DNA of 64,000 bases from Bacteroidota bacterium (GCA_023397505.1 JAEWUC010000001.1:124001-188000), one strand, 5' to 3'. Shown: positions 26,515 to 36,414, counted from the first letter of the stretch. Translations and numbers: made by a program. The notes: a model not told the origin generated them from the sequence alone.

Positions 26515-27535
26515 GATTAGAGATAACTTTTCCTTTGCATGGTTGTATTTACCGTATATTTTTCTATTAAGTCTTTGTGTACTTTTCACTATCACCATTC
26601 TTCTGGAAGTTGATTTGAAATTATTTTCACATCTTTTAGTGATTATCATAATCATTACACTTATTTCCGCAAATATTTTAGGAAGTATTAGAAGAAGTGA
26701 ATTAGATAAGATAAAAGAAATTATACGCGCTATTCGGTACAACAAATTATCAAATGCCGAGGAGATAAAACTCGGAAGAAATTTAGCGGAAGTTGAAGAT
26801 GAAATTAAATCAATGTTTTTACGAACGCAGAATGATATATCCAACCTTAAAAAACTTGAGCAAGTGCGTACAGAGTTTCTCGGCAATGTTTCCCACGAAT
26901 TGCGAACGCCTATTTTTGCAATTCAAGGTTTTATAGAAACACTTCTTGATGGTGCACTCGAAGACCCAAAAGTAAATCGGAATTTCCTTATAAAAGCAAA
27001 TCAACATACGCTTAATCTAAATAATTTATTAAACGACTTGATTGATATTTCAATGATAGAATCCGGGCAGATGAAAATGAGTTATAGATATTTCAATGCA
27101 AATGAATTTCTTGAACCAATTGTTACGGAATTCAAAACGCACATTGATAATAAGAGTATTGAATTAATTTTCGTCCCGGCTAAATCAAGCACACAGGTTT
27201 ATGGCGACAAGGAAAGATTAAAACAGGTCTTAATTAATTTAATAACCAATGCTGTAAAATATACCGAAGAAGGAAGAATAGAAATTGGAATTGCTGAAGA
27301 AGAAAAAAGATGCCGTATTTTTGTTAAAGATACAGGCATTGGAATAGAAGAAAAGAATCTGGCAAGGATATTCGAAAGATTTTATAGAGTTGACAAAGAT
27401 CGTTCCCGCGCCGTGGGCGGTACCGGTTTAGGGCTTGCGATTGTAAAGCATATTATCGACGCACACGGCTCGAAGATGGAAGTAAAAAGTCAATTTGGAA
27501 TCGGAAGCGAATTCTCATTTTATCTAAAAAAATAG
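26468..27535 (+). CDS. Sensor histidine kinase (PhoR-like)
   Basis: A membrane kinase of up to 355 residues. Two adjacent transmembrane helices (about residues 25-75) are followed by a short linker, a HisKA domain with the phospho-acceptor His in FLGNVSHELRTPIFAI, and an HATPase domain with N box INLITNAVKY, G1 VKDTGIG and G2 GGTGLGLAIVKHI. The start is unclear: TTG at 26468 lacks an SD, TTG at 26507 has one too close, and an ATC at 26492 has AGGGG 6 nt upstream. No periplasmic sensor domain of note, so it may sense within the membrane or through a partner. Confidence 0.9.
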   Translation: MKQSKGWVIVSKVLNRIRDNFSFAWLYLPYIFLLSLCVLFTITILLEVDLKLFSHLLVIIIIITLISANILGSIRRSELDKIKEIIRAIRYNKLSNAEEIKLGRNLAEVEDEIKSMFLRTQNDISNLKKLEQVRTEFLGNVSHELRTPIFAIQGFIETLLDGALEDPKVNRNFLIKANQHTLNLNNLLNDLIDISMIESGQMKMSYRYFNANEFLEPIVTEFKTHIDNKSIELIFVPAKSSTQVYGDKERLKQVLINLITNAVKYTEEGRIEIGIAEEEKRCRIFVKDTGIGIEEKNLARIFERFYRVDKDRSRAVGGTGLGLAIVKHIIDAHGSKMEVKSQFGIGSEFSFYLKK

Positions 27536-27599
27536 AAATTTAGCGTTTTAAGCCCATTTTTATAACTATTTATATACAACTATTATTAAATAAGTTTTA

Positions 27600-27628
27600 T
27601 TGACATATTATTGTTCATTCCCTATATT
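27600..27628 (+). promoter_or_regulatory. Promoter of rplU-rpmA
   Basis: A perfect -35 TTGACA (27600-27605), a 17-nt spacer and -10 TATATT (27623-27628). Transcription would start near 27635, giving a leader of about 26 nt with the SD TTGGAGG. Confidence 0.8.
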
Positions 27629-27660
27629 TACGGCTCAAAATTTGAATAATTGGAGGTAGG

Positions 27661-27969
27661 ATGTTTGCTGTTGTAGATATCGCAGGACAACAGTTCAAGG
27701 TTTCTGAAAATGCTAAGTACTATGTGCCGAAATTAAAAGCAGAACCGAATTCAGAAGTAGTTTTTGATAATGTTCTTTTATTAGGTGACGATAAAACTAC
27801 AAAAATAGGGACACCGGCAGTTCAAGGTGCTAAAGTCCATGCAAAAGTTTTGGAACACCTTAAAGACGATAAAGTGATTGTGTTTAAAAAGAAAATTAGA
27901 ATTTCTTATAAACGCAAAAATGGTCATAGACAACAATTAACAAGAATAGAAGTTACTAAGATAGCTTAG
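27661..27969 (+). CDS. rplU: 50S ribosomal protein L21
   Basis: A 102-residue large-subunit protein of the bL21 family, recognised by FAVVDIAGQQFKVSE at the start and KKKIRISYKRKNGHRQQLTRI near the end. SD TTGGAGG sits 5-6 nt before the ATG. It pairs with rpmA 20 bp downstream, the usual operon. Confidence 0.97.
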   Translation: MFAVVDIAGQQFKVSENAKYYVPKLKAEPNSEVVFDNVLLLGDDKTTKIGTPAVQGAKVHAKVLEHLKDDKVIVFKKKIRISYKRKNGHRQQLTRIEVTKIA

Positions 27970-27989
27970 TAGCCGGAGGTATATAGATA

Positions 27990-28253
27990 ATGGCACATAA
28001 AAAAGGTCAAGGTTCGTCAAGAAACGGTCGTGATAGTAACCCGCAATATTTGGGTGTTAAAGCATTCGGCGGTGAAAAAGTTACAGCCGGCTCAATTCTC
28101 GTAAGACAAAAAGGAACAAATTTTCATCCTGGTCAAAATGTAAAACTAGCCGGTGATCATTCTTTGTTTACCACTATCGACGGATTTGTAAAATTCGAAA
28201 GAAAGAAAAACGATAGAAAATTTATAAGTGTTTACGAATCACTTTCCAAATAA
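27990..28253 (+). CDS. rpmA: 50S ribosomal protein L27
   Basis: An 87-residue large-subunit protein of the bL27 family, with the typical AHKKGQGSSRNGRDSNPQYLG start and GTNFHPGQNVKLAGDHSLF. The N-terminus begins AHKK directly after Met, without the cleavable extension seen in Firmicutes. SD CCGGAGG. A terminator follows. Confidence 0.97.
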   Translation: MAHKKGQGSSRNGRDSNPQYLGVKAFGGEKVTAGSILVRQKGTNFHPGQNVKLAGDHSLFTTIDGFVKFERKKNDRKFISVYESLSK

Positions 28254-28270
28254 AAATTTGTAGTAAAATA

Positions 28271-28299
28271 AAAAACCCCGTTTATGCGGGATTTTTTAT
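28271..28299. terminator. Bidirectional terminator between rpmA and mdh
   Basis: AAAAACC-CCG and CGGGATTTTTT form a hairpin with CCCG/CGGG core and A-T flanks around a TTTATG loop. A runs on the left and T runs on the right let it work for both convergent transcripts. Confidence 0.8.
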
Positions 28300-28322
28300 T
28301 TTAAATCAGTTCTGTACTAAAG

Positions 28323-29288
28323 TTATAATCCTAATCGTTCCATATCGGCTACAAGTGACTTTACAGCATCAACAGAATTTTTCATCGATGCAGATTCTTC
28401 TTCATTTAAAGTTAATTCTACAATTCTTTCAACACCGTTTGCGCCGAGAATTACCGGAACTCCAACGTAATAACCATTTACACCAAATTCTCCGTTAAGA
28501 TAAGCGCATGTGGGTAATAATCTTTTTTCATCATGAAGGACGGCTTTCGCCATTTCAACAGCAGAAGATGCAGGCGAATAAAACGCTGATCCGGTCTTTA
28601 ATAATTTCACAACTTCACCGCCAGCCATTTTTGTACGTTCAACCATGGCATACATAACTTCTTTTGCTTTAGCGGCATCGTTATATTTTCTTTCAAGCAT
28701 TTCCATAACCGGAATGCTGTTAACATTGGCGTATCGTATTAGCGGTACCATTGTATCACCATGGCCTCCAAGCACCATTGCATTAACATCTTTTACCGAA
28801 ACACCAAGTTCCCAAGCGATAAATGATGCAAACCGCGATGAGTCCAAAACTCCTGCTTGTCCCATAACTCTATTAGCCGGAAATCCGGAAATCTTTTGAA
28901 ATAAAGTAACCATTGCGTCGAGGGGATTGGAAATTACAATTACGGTTGAGTTCGGGGCATATTGTTTTACATTTTCCGCTACAGTTCTCATGATTTTTGC
29001 ATTTGTTACAAGAAGATCGTCTCGGCTCATCCCGGGTTTGCGCGGTAATCCCGCAGTAATTATAACGATATCTGCCCCTGCAATATCCTTATAAACGTTT
29101 GTGCCTTGGACAGAAACATCAAAACCGTCCACGCGGGAAGCTTCGGCTATATCCAAAGTTTTTCCTTGTGGCAAATCTTCAACGATATCGAAAAGTACAA
29201 CATCGCCGAGTTCTTTTTGGGCAATCAATTGTGTAATCACGCCGCCAATTTGTCCGCCGCCTATTAAAGCAATTTTCTTTCTTGGCAT
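28323..29288 (-). CDS. mdh: Malate dehydrogenase
   Basis: An LDH-like (type III) NAD-dependent malate dehydrogenase of 321 residues. The Rossmann loop is GGGQIGGVIT, and the substrate loop GLPRKPGMSRDDLL has Arg at the position that selects malate over lactate (lactate enzymes have Gln). VISNPLDAMV and the catalytic His in GGHGDTMVPL are present. The ATG at 29288 is preceded on its strand by AGGAGT; the longer frame to 29330 is not needed. It links the TCA cycle to oxaloacetate in the cytoplasm. Confidence 0.96.
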   Translation of the reverse strand: MPRKKIALIGGGQIGGVITQLIAQKELGDVVLFDIVEDLPQGKTLDIAEASRVDGFDVSVQGTNVYKDIAGADIVIITAGLPRKPGMSRDDLLVTNAKIMRTVAENVKQYAPNSTVIVISNPLDAMVTLFQKISGFPANRVMGQAGVLDSSRFASFIAWELGVSVKDVNAMVLGGHGDTMVPLIRYANVNSIPVMEMLERKYNDAAKAKEVMYAMVERTKMAGGEVVKLLKTGSAFYSPASSAVEMAKAVLHDEKRLLPTCAYLNGEFGVNGYYVGVPVILGANGVERIVELTLNEEESASMKNSVDAVKSLVADMERLGL

Positions 29289-29381
29289 TGTAACTCCTGT
29301 TTTTAATTTTATAAAAAGATTTTCAGACACAATATATGAAGTTTGTCCAGAAAATCATATCTCAATCTATTTGATGTAGTT

Positions 29382-29798
29382 CTATTGTTTTAGGTTCAGC
29401 ACAAGAATTGTTTCTGTACCGTTTGGAGTGTAGTTGTAGTAAAGATCGTCCAGAAAAGAACGCATAATATGTATTCCGCGCCCACTGTCTTTTAAAATAT
29501 TTTCGGGCTTGGTAGGATCGGGGACATTGGCAATATCAAAGCCTTTGCCTTCATCTTTAATAATTATTTTCATTTGAGAATCGGAAACTTTAACTGTAAT
29601 GCTGATTTTTTTATTGGGGTCTTTGCGGTTTCCGTGAACAATAGAATTTGAAGCGGCTTCTGAAAATGATAGAGAAAGATTATTGAATTTGTCTTCACTT
29701 AATCCGGCTGATTTAGCAATATCCATAACAAAATCATCAAGCTCCGGTAATAATTCCGGATCACTCGGGATTTCCTTTTTATAAACTTTCTCTTGCAA
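29382..29798 (-). CDS. RsbW-like serine kinase / anti-sigma regulatory factor
   Basis: A 138-residue GHKL ATPase domain protein. The N box is SEAASNSIVHGN, G1 is DEGKGFD and G2 is DSGRGIHIM, as in RsbW/SpoIIAB-type anti-sigma kinases. These phosphorylate a STAS anti-anti-sigma factor and bind a sigma factor or partner. No STAS protein, PP2C phosphatase or sigma gene is in the window, so its partner is unknown. Confidence 0.88.
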   Translation of the reverse strand: MQEKVYKKEIPSDPELLPELDDFVMDIAKSAGLSEDKFNNLSLSFSEAASNSIVHGNRKDPNKKISITVKVSDSQMKIIIKDEGKGFDIANVPDPTKPENILKDSGRGIHIMRSFLDDLYYNYTPNGTETILVLNLKQ

Positions 29799-29876
29799 TA
29801 CTATCTCCGTTTTGCTGTAACTAAAAATAAAGAGCCAAAGTTAATCGTGCAACATTCTTTATAATTTTATTAACAC

Positions 29877-31781
29877 CTAAAGCTTGTATAAAAGTTTCAA
29901 GTTAAAATTAGCCATTTCTCTTTTAACATTATCTGTCGTGGTAATAAATTCGTACCAGCCATATGTTTTGAAAGAAATGGAGTCGCTTATCTCATATGTT
30001 ATTTCAGATAAAGGTCCTATGCTAATATAATCGGAAACTTTGTCTTTTAGTTTACCATTCTTGATATTAAAACTTGATAGAGAAAAATATCTTAAACCGA
30101 TTCCAAAACTTAATTGGGCATAATCATAAAATAATTTTGGTTCTATAAATCGTTCATCTAAAAATCTAAGCGGTTTGCTTGAAAAGTTCGACCATTTAAA
30201 ATCTCCTTGTTCAGAAAGCTTAACATAACCTGAAAAAAATAATCTTATGTTCTTATTTAATTTAAAATTGGTCGAGTCACGAAAAATAAATTGGCGGAAT
30301 GAATAACTTCTAAAATTTGGATTTAATTCCTCGTAATCGAACACTGTATAATTTGCCGAAATTTCTACCGAATTGCTTGAACGAACATTACCGATTTCAA
30401 AAATACCGCCTGAAGATAATTTTAATATTCTTTGGATATTGTTATTCGAACTTCGCTGCGAGAAAATATAAACAGTTTTGTTCAGACTTCCTTCTAAGTT
30501 TAAATAAGCAGATAAAAACCTGTTAATTTTTCTTTCGTATAAAACTCTACCGATGCTCAAAAGCTCGTCGCGGTCGTCATTATTTTGGTTGCTTGGGGTA
30601 TCATATTTTAGTTTTCTGTGGAATATGCTGATTGTCAATTTATCATAATCGGATAAATTTGTAATTCCCGATAAAGAGATCGTTGCAAGTTGCGAAGTAT
30701 TGTTTTTTTGAGTTTCGGAATTTAGTCTTTCATTATAAAGTATTTCATTCAAACCGTCAATTTTACGAGGAGAATGCTTTTCATCTCTTTCTAAAAATGA
30801 AAATTTTAAAGAAAGATTTAGTTCGTCTGTTTTATAATCGGCGGAAGTTAATAATTCAATGCGCGATTCCTTTATTTTTGAATCGAACGCAGTGCTCGAT
30901 ATGCTTTGTAAACTTACATATCTTGTAACTCTTTCAATATCTCGCCAAGCAACTCTTCCTTGCATGTCAAACGAAAAAGGCGAATTAACCGGAATATATT
31001 TAATTCTATCCTCAATTAAGTAGTTTGATTCGAGCCTGCTCTGAATATTATTCTCAATTCCAAATTCTTGTGCGGTAATTTGATCGGCAGCGGAATAAAA
31101 ATCTTTGCGCTGATTTGTGAAATGGCCGGTTATTGAATTTGTCAATTCATCTTCTATTTCGCTATCCAAATTTAAACTGATGAGGCGAAGTGTGTTTTTC
31201 CTGGGGGAAATATCTTCATTCTGAAATTTTAACAAAGAGGACATATCAAAATCGCCGAATTCAAACTTATCTGCGCTTGCTTCTGTACCGTAAATAAAAC
31301 CTTTATCCTTTTCATTAATCTGACTATTGTATGAAATTCCGGCATAGGGCGTTAATTCAAAATTCTTTTGCGGAATATACTTTATGAAAAATGAAGAGTT
31401 AGTATTCGTTACTTTGTTTATAGCCAAACTCCTATCGTCAGAGTAAATATAGTTGTTAAGAATTACGCCAAGTTTGAATTGTTCCGATAATCCGTACAAT
31501 CCGAATAATTTCAGATAGTGTTCGTCTTTAATATTTTGTGTAACGGTTTTAGTGATTGTTGAATTAAATAATTCTTTGATTCCGAAAAAAAAACTGTTGA
31601 TTGAATAATTATACTTTAATTGTGTCGTAAAATTATATGTATTTAATTGTTTGTCGAAGCTATTACTGAAGAGTTTATTTTCATATGATTGACGGGACAT
31701 ATCCAAGCTGTCGTTTTCAACTTGAGCATTGTTTATAGCATTAGTGAAAAGTATTAAAAATATTATAAAGCAATATCTCAA
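29877..31781 (-). CDS. Secreted probable outer-membrane beta-barrel protein
   Basis: A 634-residue protein with a signal peptide (MRYCFIIFLILFTNAINNAQ, cleavage about 20). The mature part is built of alternating polar/hydrophobic segments with many aromatic residues at strand ends, and finishes in NFNLKLLYKL, a barrel-like C-terminal strand. I recognise no named family. It starts 13 bp after the FN3 lipoprotein gene on the same strand, so the two probably form a surface pair. Confidence 0.7.
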   Translation of the reverse strand: MRYCFIIFLILFTNAINNAQVENDSLDMSRQSYENKLFSNSFDKQLNTYNFTTQLKYNYSINSFFFGIKELFNSTITKTVTQNIKDEHYLKLFGLYGLSEQFKLGVILNNYIYSDDRSLAINKVTNTNSSFFIKYIPQKNFELTPYAGISYNSQINEKDKGFIYGTEASADKFEFGDFDMSSLLKFQNEDISPRKNTLRLISLNLDSEIEDELTNSITGHFTNQRKDFYSAADQITAQEFGIENNIQSRLESNYLIEDRIKYIPVNSPFSFDMQGRVAWRDIERVTRYVSLQSISSTAFDSKIKESRIELLTSADYKTDELNLSLKFSFLERDEKHSPRKIDGLNEILYNERLNSETQKNNTSQLATISLSGITNLSDYDKLTISIFHRKLKYDTPSNQNNDDRDELLSIGRVLYERKINRFLSAYLNLEGSLNKTVYIFSQRSSNNNIQRILKLSSGGIFEIGNVRSSNSVEISANYTVFDYEELNPNFRSYSFRQFIFRDSTNFKLNKNIRLFFSGYVKLSEQGDFKWSNFSSKPLRFLDERFIEPKLFYDYAQLSFGIGLRYFSLSSFNIKNGKLKDKVSDYISIGPLSEITYEISDSISFKTYGWYEFITTTDNVKREMANFNLKLLYKL

Positions 31782-31794
31782 GAGCTGCTCTAGA

Positions 31795-32799
31795 TTATTT
31801 AGGGTTATAATAAAATGTGTAAAGATTACTGTAACTATTTGGTTCTGTGTTATTATTGGTGAACGTCATTACACGCCAAAAATACGTTTTATATGCCTCT
31901 AAAAGCAAACTTGAAACGTCGATAAGTTTTTCTTTACCCGGTTCTTCGACAAAGAAATTTATTTCTTTAACAATTCCGCCTACAGAACTACTTTGTACAA
32001 TTAATTTGTATTTGGCTTCGCCTATTACAGTTTTGATTCTGAATTCTGTGAGTTTAGTTATCTCGGCTTTATCTAATGGTGATATTAATTTTGGTTTATC
32101 GAGAACATAATCTGATACAATTTGGGATAGCGAACTTTTGAGATCCCCTTTATCATAAGCTCTTATCCTATAAAAATAAGTTGTACCGATTTTCAAATCA
32201 TTTTTATCTGTGAAATTTGTTTTATCTGTAAACCCAATATGTCTTTCAGCGCCCGGCTCGAGAAATTGGATTGTGTCGCGGTAAATTTCATAGAATGCAA
32301 TATCCTTATCGATTGATGGATTCCAGCTTAAAAAAACCTCTAGCGAATCCTCACGATTTCTTGCATTAATATTTAATGTTGACGGTACAATAGGCGGATA
32401 AAGATTTTTTGGTTTTGCAAAAACCGCATTTGTTAAATTGCTTTCTAACCCTGCTTTGTTTACTGCAGATACTTTATAATAATATGTAGAATCATATTCG
32501 AGCCAGATATCTTCGTAATAACTATTTAAGGTAAAACCAATTAGTGTGAAATTTAGATCGGGTTCAAAAGAGCGGTAGATATTATAACGGGAAATACTTG
32601 ATTCAGTATCTGGATCCCATGAAATTCCAACCATTCCATCGAAAGCGCCGTCTACCGTTAAACCGGATGGAACAATAGGCGTAATATTGTTTTCGACTGG
32701 CTCGGTAAATTCCATTCTGCCGCATCCGCTTACAAACAAAATAAAAAAGGTATAAAAGCTAAAATGTATAAACGTCGCCGCGCTGTGGAATGATAACAT
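31795..32799 (-). CDS. Fibronectin type III lipoprotein
   Basis: A 334-residue lipoprotein. The signal peptide ends in the lipobox FVSGC (Cys about 26). Two fibronectin type III domains follow: about 40-130 (SISRYNIYRSFEP, TYYYKVSAVNKAGLES) and about 135-230 (DIAFYEIYRDT, TYFYRIRAYDKGDL). A C-terminal beta domain of about 95 residues completes it. The best start is ATG at 32799, inside the end of the upstream beta-CASP gene (41-nt overlap); there is no clear SD, so the start is uncertain. FN3 domains suggest binding to surface polymers or to the barrel-like protein encoded downstream. Confidence 0.8.
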   Translation of the reverse strand: MLSFHSAATFIHFSFYTFFILFVSGCGRMEFTEPVENNITPIVPSGLTVDGAFDGMVGISWDPDTESSISRYNIYRSFEPDLNFTLIGFTLNSYYEDIWLEYDSTYYYKVSAVNKAGLESNLTNAVFAKPKNLYPPIVPSTLNINARNREDSLEVFLSWNPSIDKDIAFYEIYRDTIQFLEPGAERHIGFTDKTNFTDKNDLKIGTTYFYRIRAYDKGDLKSSLSQIVSDYVLDKPKLISPLDKAEITKLTEFRIKTVIGEAKYKLIVQSSSVGGIVKEINFFVEEPGKEKLIDVSSLLLEAYKTYFWRVMTFTNNNTEPNSYSNLYTFYYNPK

Positions 32800-34156
32800 T
32801 CTTAATTCCAATTGCTTCAAGATTTTTTTTATACTCTTCCTGTTGATCATATTCACCGTGAACCAAAAATACTTTTTGAAGTTTTTGTTTGTCTGATTCC
32901 TTTAAATAATCTACAAGTTCAACCGCATCGGCATGAGCGCTGAAAGAATCCAATACTATCACTTCAGCATTAAGATTATAAGGATCGCCGAATATTTTAA
33001 CAATTTTCTCCTTATCAATAATTTTTCTGCCAAGCGTGTGTTGAGCTGCATATCCAACCATTAAAACAATATTGTTCGGGTCTTCAATATTATTTAAAAG
33101 ATGATGTAGAATTCTTCCGCTTTCACACATGCCCGAAGCTGATACAATCAAGCATGGTCCCTTTACATCATTTAGTTTTTTGGAATCGGTAACATCGGTA
33201 ATATATTTCAACTTATTAAAACCGAACGGATCTTCGTTTCTTCTTATGAATTCATAAGTCTCTTCATCATAACATTCGGGATGAAGTCTGAAAACCTCTG
33301 TAGCATTAACAGCGAGAGGACTATCAACGAAAACAGGAATTCTTCCTAAATTATTTCCGTTAAAAATTTTGTTCAAAGAATAAACAATTTCTTGGGTTCG
33401 TCCAACGCTAAAAGCCGGTGAAATAATTTTTGCCTTTCTTTGAATTGCCTTCTGAATTACTTCTGCAAGCTGTTCCTCGGCATTTACCGGGTTATCGTGG
33501 GTTCTGCCGCCGTAGGTGCTTTCGAAAATCCAAAAATCTACATCGGGAATTGCTTCCGGGTCGCGGAGTATAGGAAGATTTGGTCTGCCGAGATCGCCGC
33601 TAAAACCAATTTTAGTTGTTTTATCATTTTCTGTTATTGATAAGTGAACTATGGATGACCCTAAAATATGTCCCGCATCGTAGAATGTAAGTTTTATGCC
33701 GGGTGCAACTTCAAGTTCGCGGTGATAATTTAATCCAACAAAATGTTGAAGAGTATTGACTGCATCTTGCTGAGTATAAAGCGGTTCAAATAAATTTTGT
33801 TTGTTGCGCTTTCTTTTTTTGTTTACATATTCAACATCCTTTTCCTGAATGTGCGCGCTGTCTTGCAGCATAATTGTACATAAATCACGGGATGCAAATG
33901 TTGTATAAATTTTTCCGCTAAATCCTTTTTTAACCAATGTAGGTAAATTACCGGCGTGATCAATATGCGCATGTGATAGAATAACAAAATCAATTTCTTT
34001 CGGGTTAAAGTGATCGAATGTACGGTTGATTTCAAATGCTTCTTTACGTTTGCCCTGGTACAAACCGCAATCGAGAAGAAAAGTGGCGTTTTCAGTTTTT
34101 ATTAAATGCATTGAACCTGTAACAGTACGAGCGGCTCCTATAAATTTGATTTCCAT
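32759..34156 (-). CDS. Metallo-beta-lactamase-fold RNA-processing nuclease (beta-CASP family)
   Basis: A 465-residue protein of the Ysh1/CPSF-73-like branch. The metal-binding signature SHAHIDHAGN (about 58-67), GFSGDLGRP, and the beta-CASP elements ESTYGGRTH, SPAFSVGRTQEIVYSL, DSFSAHAD and HGEYDQQEEY are intact, so it should act as an endo- or 5'-exoribonuclease. Bacterial members mostly lack a defined role. There is no signal peptide. The end overlaps the FN3 lipoprotein gene. Confidence 0.92.
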   Translation of the reverse strand: MEIKFIGAARTVTGSMHLIKTENATFLLDCGLYQGKRKEAFEINRTFDHFNPKEIDFVILSHAHIDHAGNLPTLVKKGFSGKIYTTFASRDLCTIMLQDSAHIQEKDVEYVNKKRKRNKQNLFEPLYTQQDAVNTLQHFVGLNYHRELEVAPGIKLTFYDAGHILGSSIVHLSITENDKTTKIGFSGDLGRPNLPILRDPEAIPDVDFWIFESTYGGRTHDNPVNAEEQLAEVIQKAIQRKAKIISPAFSVGRTQEIVYSLNKIFNGNNLGRIPVFVDSPLAVNATEVFRLHPECYDEETYEFIRRNEDPFGFNKLKYITDVTDSKKLNDVKGPCLIVSASGMCESGRILHHLLNNIEDPNNIVLMVGYAAQHTLGRKIIDKEKIVKIFGDPYNLNAEVIVLDSFSAHADAVELVDYLKESDKQKLQKVFLVHGEYDQQEEYKKNLEAIGIKNVIIPQRGDVYTF

Positions 34157-34220
34157 ATTATTCCTAAGTGAATTGAGTTAATAAGATAATATTAATTTTA
34201 TATGAAGAAATAAGTCGGCC

Positions 34221-35279
34221 TTAAGCACGAATAATTTTATAATTCTTATATCCAAAATAAATCTCGCGGGCTGCTGTTTTTAAAACAGTCGCTGCCGGAA
34301 CTGCAAGCAGCATTCCAAAAATACCGAGCAGTTCGCTTCCGATCATAATCAAAATGATTATAACTAACGGGTGTAAATCTGTTCCTTTCGAAAACACATT
34401 CGGTTGTATAAATCCGTTATCTATCGTATAAATAATTAGGAATAAAAGCACGATGTTCGGAAGCATCGAAAAATTTCCGAATTGAATAAGAGAAATTGCG
34501 ATTGCCGGAATACCGCCGATTATCGGGCCGAAGTAAGGAATTAAATGCCCAACGCCTGCTATAAAACCAATAGACGCAGCGTTATTTATTCCTAATATTG
34601 CAAGACCGACACCCGACATCAGACCAACAAAGAAAGCGTCGAGAATCCATGAACGCACAAATCTTGAAAGCTGCATAGAAATTTTTTTGATCACCCAATA
34701 CGATACTTCAAAATATTTATTGGGCATTATGTTCATAACTCCGCGCAAAATCTTTACATTATCTTTTAGCATGAAGAACGTCATAAAAGGAACGATGACC
34801 AAGATTGCAATGACTGAAACCAAGCTATAAAAAATATTACTAAGATTATTAACCCAACCCAAAACTAAACTCTGCAGAAAATTTGTAAAACGTTCTACAA
34901 AATTAACTGAGCTGGCAAAAGGGAAAATAGTTTTAAAAGTTTTTTCCGTCTGGCCTATCATCATGCTTAAATTTTCCGGCGAGATTGCTTTTGATAATGT
35001 ATTCAACTGTCCTGCGATTTTAGGAACGAAATAGGAGAAACCTATAAATAAAAGTGCGCCGGTGGTAGAGAATGTTAACAATACAGCCAGCCATCTTACG
35101 AATCCTTTCTTTTCTATAAAATCAACAATAGGATTAAAAATCATAGAAACAAGAATAGAAATAATAATCAAAGCTAGAATTGTAGAAAACAGGTAACCCA
35201 AATAAACAAGAACAGTAATTGCTGTTAAAAATAATGTGCCTTTTTTCAACGAATAAAGCTGCTTATTATCTAAAAGCAT
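34221..35279 (-). CDS. AI-2E family transporter
   Basis: A 352-residue polytopic membrane protein of the PerM/YdiK/TqsA family. Several transmembrane helices are visible, including the paired N-terminal helices (about 14-50), and the conserved GVGHLIPYFGPIIGGIPAIAIS and NGFIQPNVFSKGTDLHPLVIIIL. Family members export AI-2 or exchange ions, so the substrate here is open. It sits next to pta, which is divergent. Confidence 0.9.
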   Translation of the reverse strand: MLLDNKQLYSLKKGTLFLTAITVLVYLGYLFSTILALIIISILVSMIFNPIVDFIEKKGFVRWLAVLLTFSTTGALLFIGFSYFVPKIAGQLNTLSKAISPENLSMMIGQTEKTFKTIFPFASSVNFVERFTNFLQSLVLGWVNNLSNIFYSLVSVIAILVIVPFMTFFMLKDNVKILRGVMNIMPNKYFEVSYWVIKKISMQLSRFVRSWILDAFFVGLMSGVGLAILGINNAASIGFIAGVGHLIPYFGPIIGGIPAIAISLIQFGNFSMLPNIVLLFLIIYTIDNGFIQPNVFSKGTDLHPLVIIILIMIGSELLGIFGMLLAVPAATVLKTAAREIYFGYKNYKIIRA

Positions 35280-35425
35280 AAGAGTTGCCCATTTGTTAAT
35301 TAAATATTTCCAATTCTAATCTAAATATCAATCTAAAAGATTTTTTTTAGTTTGTGAATGTAACATACGTCAAGATTTTGAATTTGTTTATATTTACAAC
35401 ACAAATAAACTATAATGGTAAAAAT

Positions 35426-36409
35426 ATGGCTGAAATTGAATTACTAAAACAAATCAGAGAACGAGCTTCTCAAAAAAAGAAAACTATCGTACTTCCGGAA
35501 TCACACGATGAAAGAGTTTTGCGTGCCGCGGAAATATTGACTAAAGAAAACGTTGCTTCAATTATAACAATAGGCAATGAAGAAAAAATAAGAAAAGATG
35601 CCGCCGCTGCAGGCGTGGATTTACAAGGAATTAGAATTATTGATCCCGACAAATCGGAAAAACTCAGCGATTTTACAAACATCTTTTATAACCAAAGAAA
35701 ACATAAAGGTGTTACAATTGAACAGGCAAAAGAAACGGTTCGCCGGGATATTTTCTTTGCGGGAATGATGGTTCGTGAAGGAATGGCGCACGGAAGTGTT
35801 GCCGGTTCGTTTGCTACTACTGCCGATGTTACACGCGCCGGAATTTTTTGTGTCGGTTTGGGCGAAGGCATGTCGATTCTTTCAAGTTTCTTTTTGATGG
35901 CATTCCCCGATAGAGTTTTTAGTTTTGCCGATTGTGCGGTTAATCCAAATCCCGATGCAGTGCAGCTCGCTGATATTGCAATCGCAACGGCAGACAATCA
36001 CAAAAAATTAACCGGCGAAGAACCTTTTATTGCGATGCTTTCTTTTTCTACTAAAGGTAGCGCGGAACATGAACTAGTAGACAAAGTCAGAAAAGCAACG
36101 GAAGAAGTTAGAACCAAAAGACCGGATTTAAAAGTTGACGGCGAACTTCAATTTGACGCGGCAGTTGTTGATTCTATCGGGAATAAAAAAGCTCCCGGAA
36201 GCGATGTTGCTGGAAGAGCCAATGTTTTAGTTTTCCCGGATCTCAATGCAGGAAATATCGGTTACAAAATTGCCCAACGACTCGCAAAGGCTGAAGCCGT
36301 CGGCCCGATTAATCAAGGATTGAAAAAACCATTCTTCGATCTTTCCCGCGGTTGTTATGTTGAAGATATTGTTAACACGGCAGCCATTGCATGCCTAATG
36401 TCTGAATAG
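35426..36409 (+). CDS. pta: Phosphate acetyltransferase
   Basis: Interconverts acetyl-CoA and acetyl phosphate. The 327-residue protein is the compact PTA_PTB domain without the extra N-terminal domains of E. coli Pta. Motifs are KKKTIVLPESHDERVL, GMAHGSVAGSFATTADVTRAG, SFSTKGSAEHELV and LVFPDLNAGNIGYK. The ATG at 35426 fits the family; the longer frame adds 24 non-family residues. There is no ackA beside it. A large terminator hairpin follows. Confidence 0.94.
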   Translation: MAEIELLKQIRERASQKKKTIVLPESHDERVLRAAEILTKENVASIITIGNEEKIRKDAAAAGVDLQGIRIIDPDKSEKLSDFTNIFYNQRKHKGVTIEQAKETVRRDIFFAGMMVREGMAHGSVAGSFATTADVTRAGIFCVGLGEGMSILSSFFLMAFPDRVFSFADCAVNPNPDAVQLADIAIATADNHKKLTGEEPFIAMLSFSTKGSAEHELVDKVRKATEEVRTKRPDLKVDGELQFDAAVVDSIGNKKAPGSDVAGRANVLVFPDLNAGNIGYKIAQRLAKAEAVGPINQGLKKPFFDLSRGCYVEDIVNTAAIACLMSE

Positions 36410-36414
36410 TTTTT

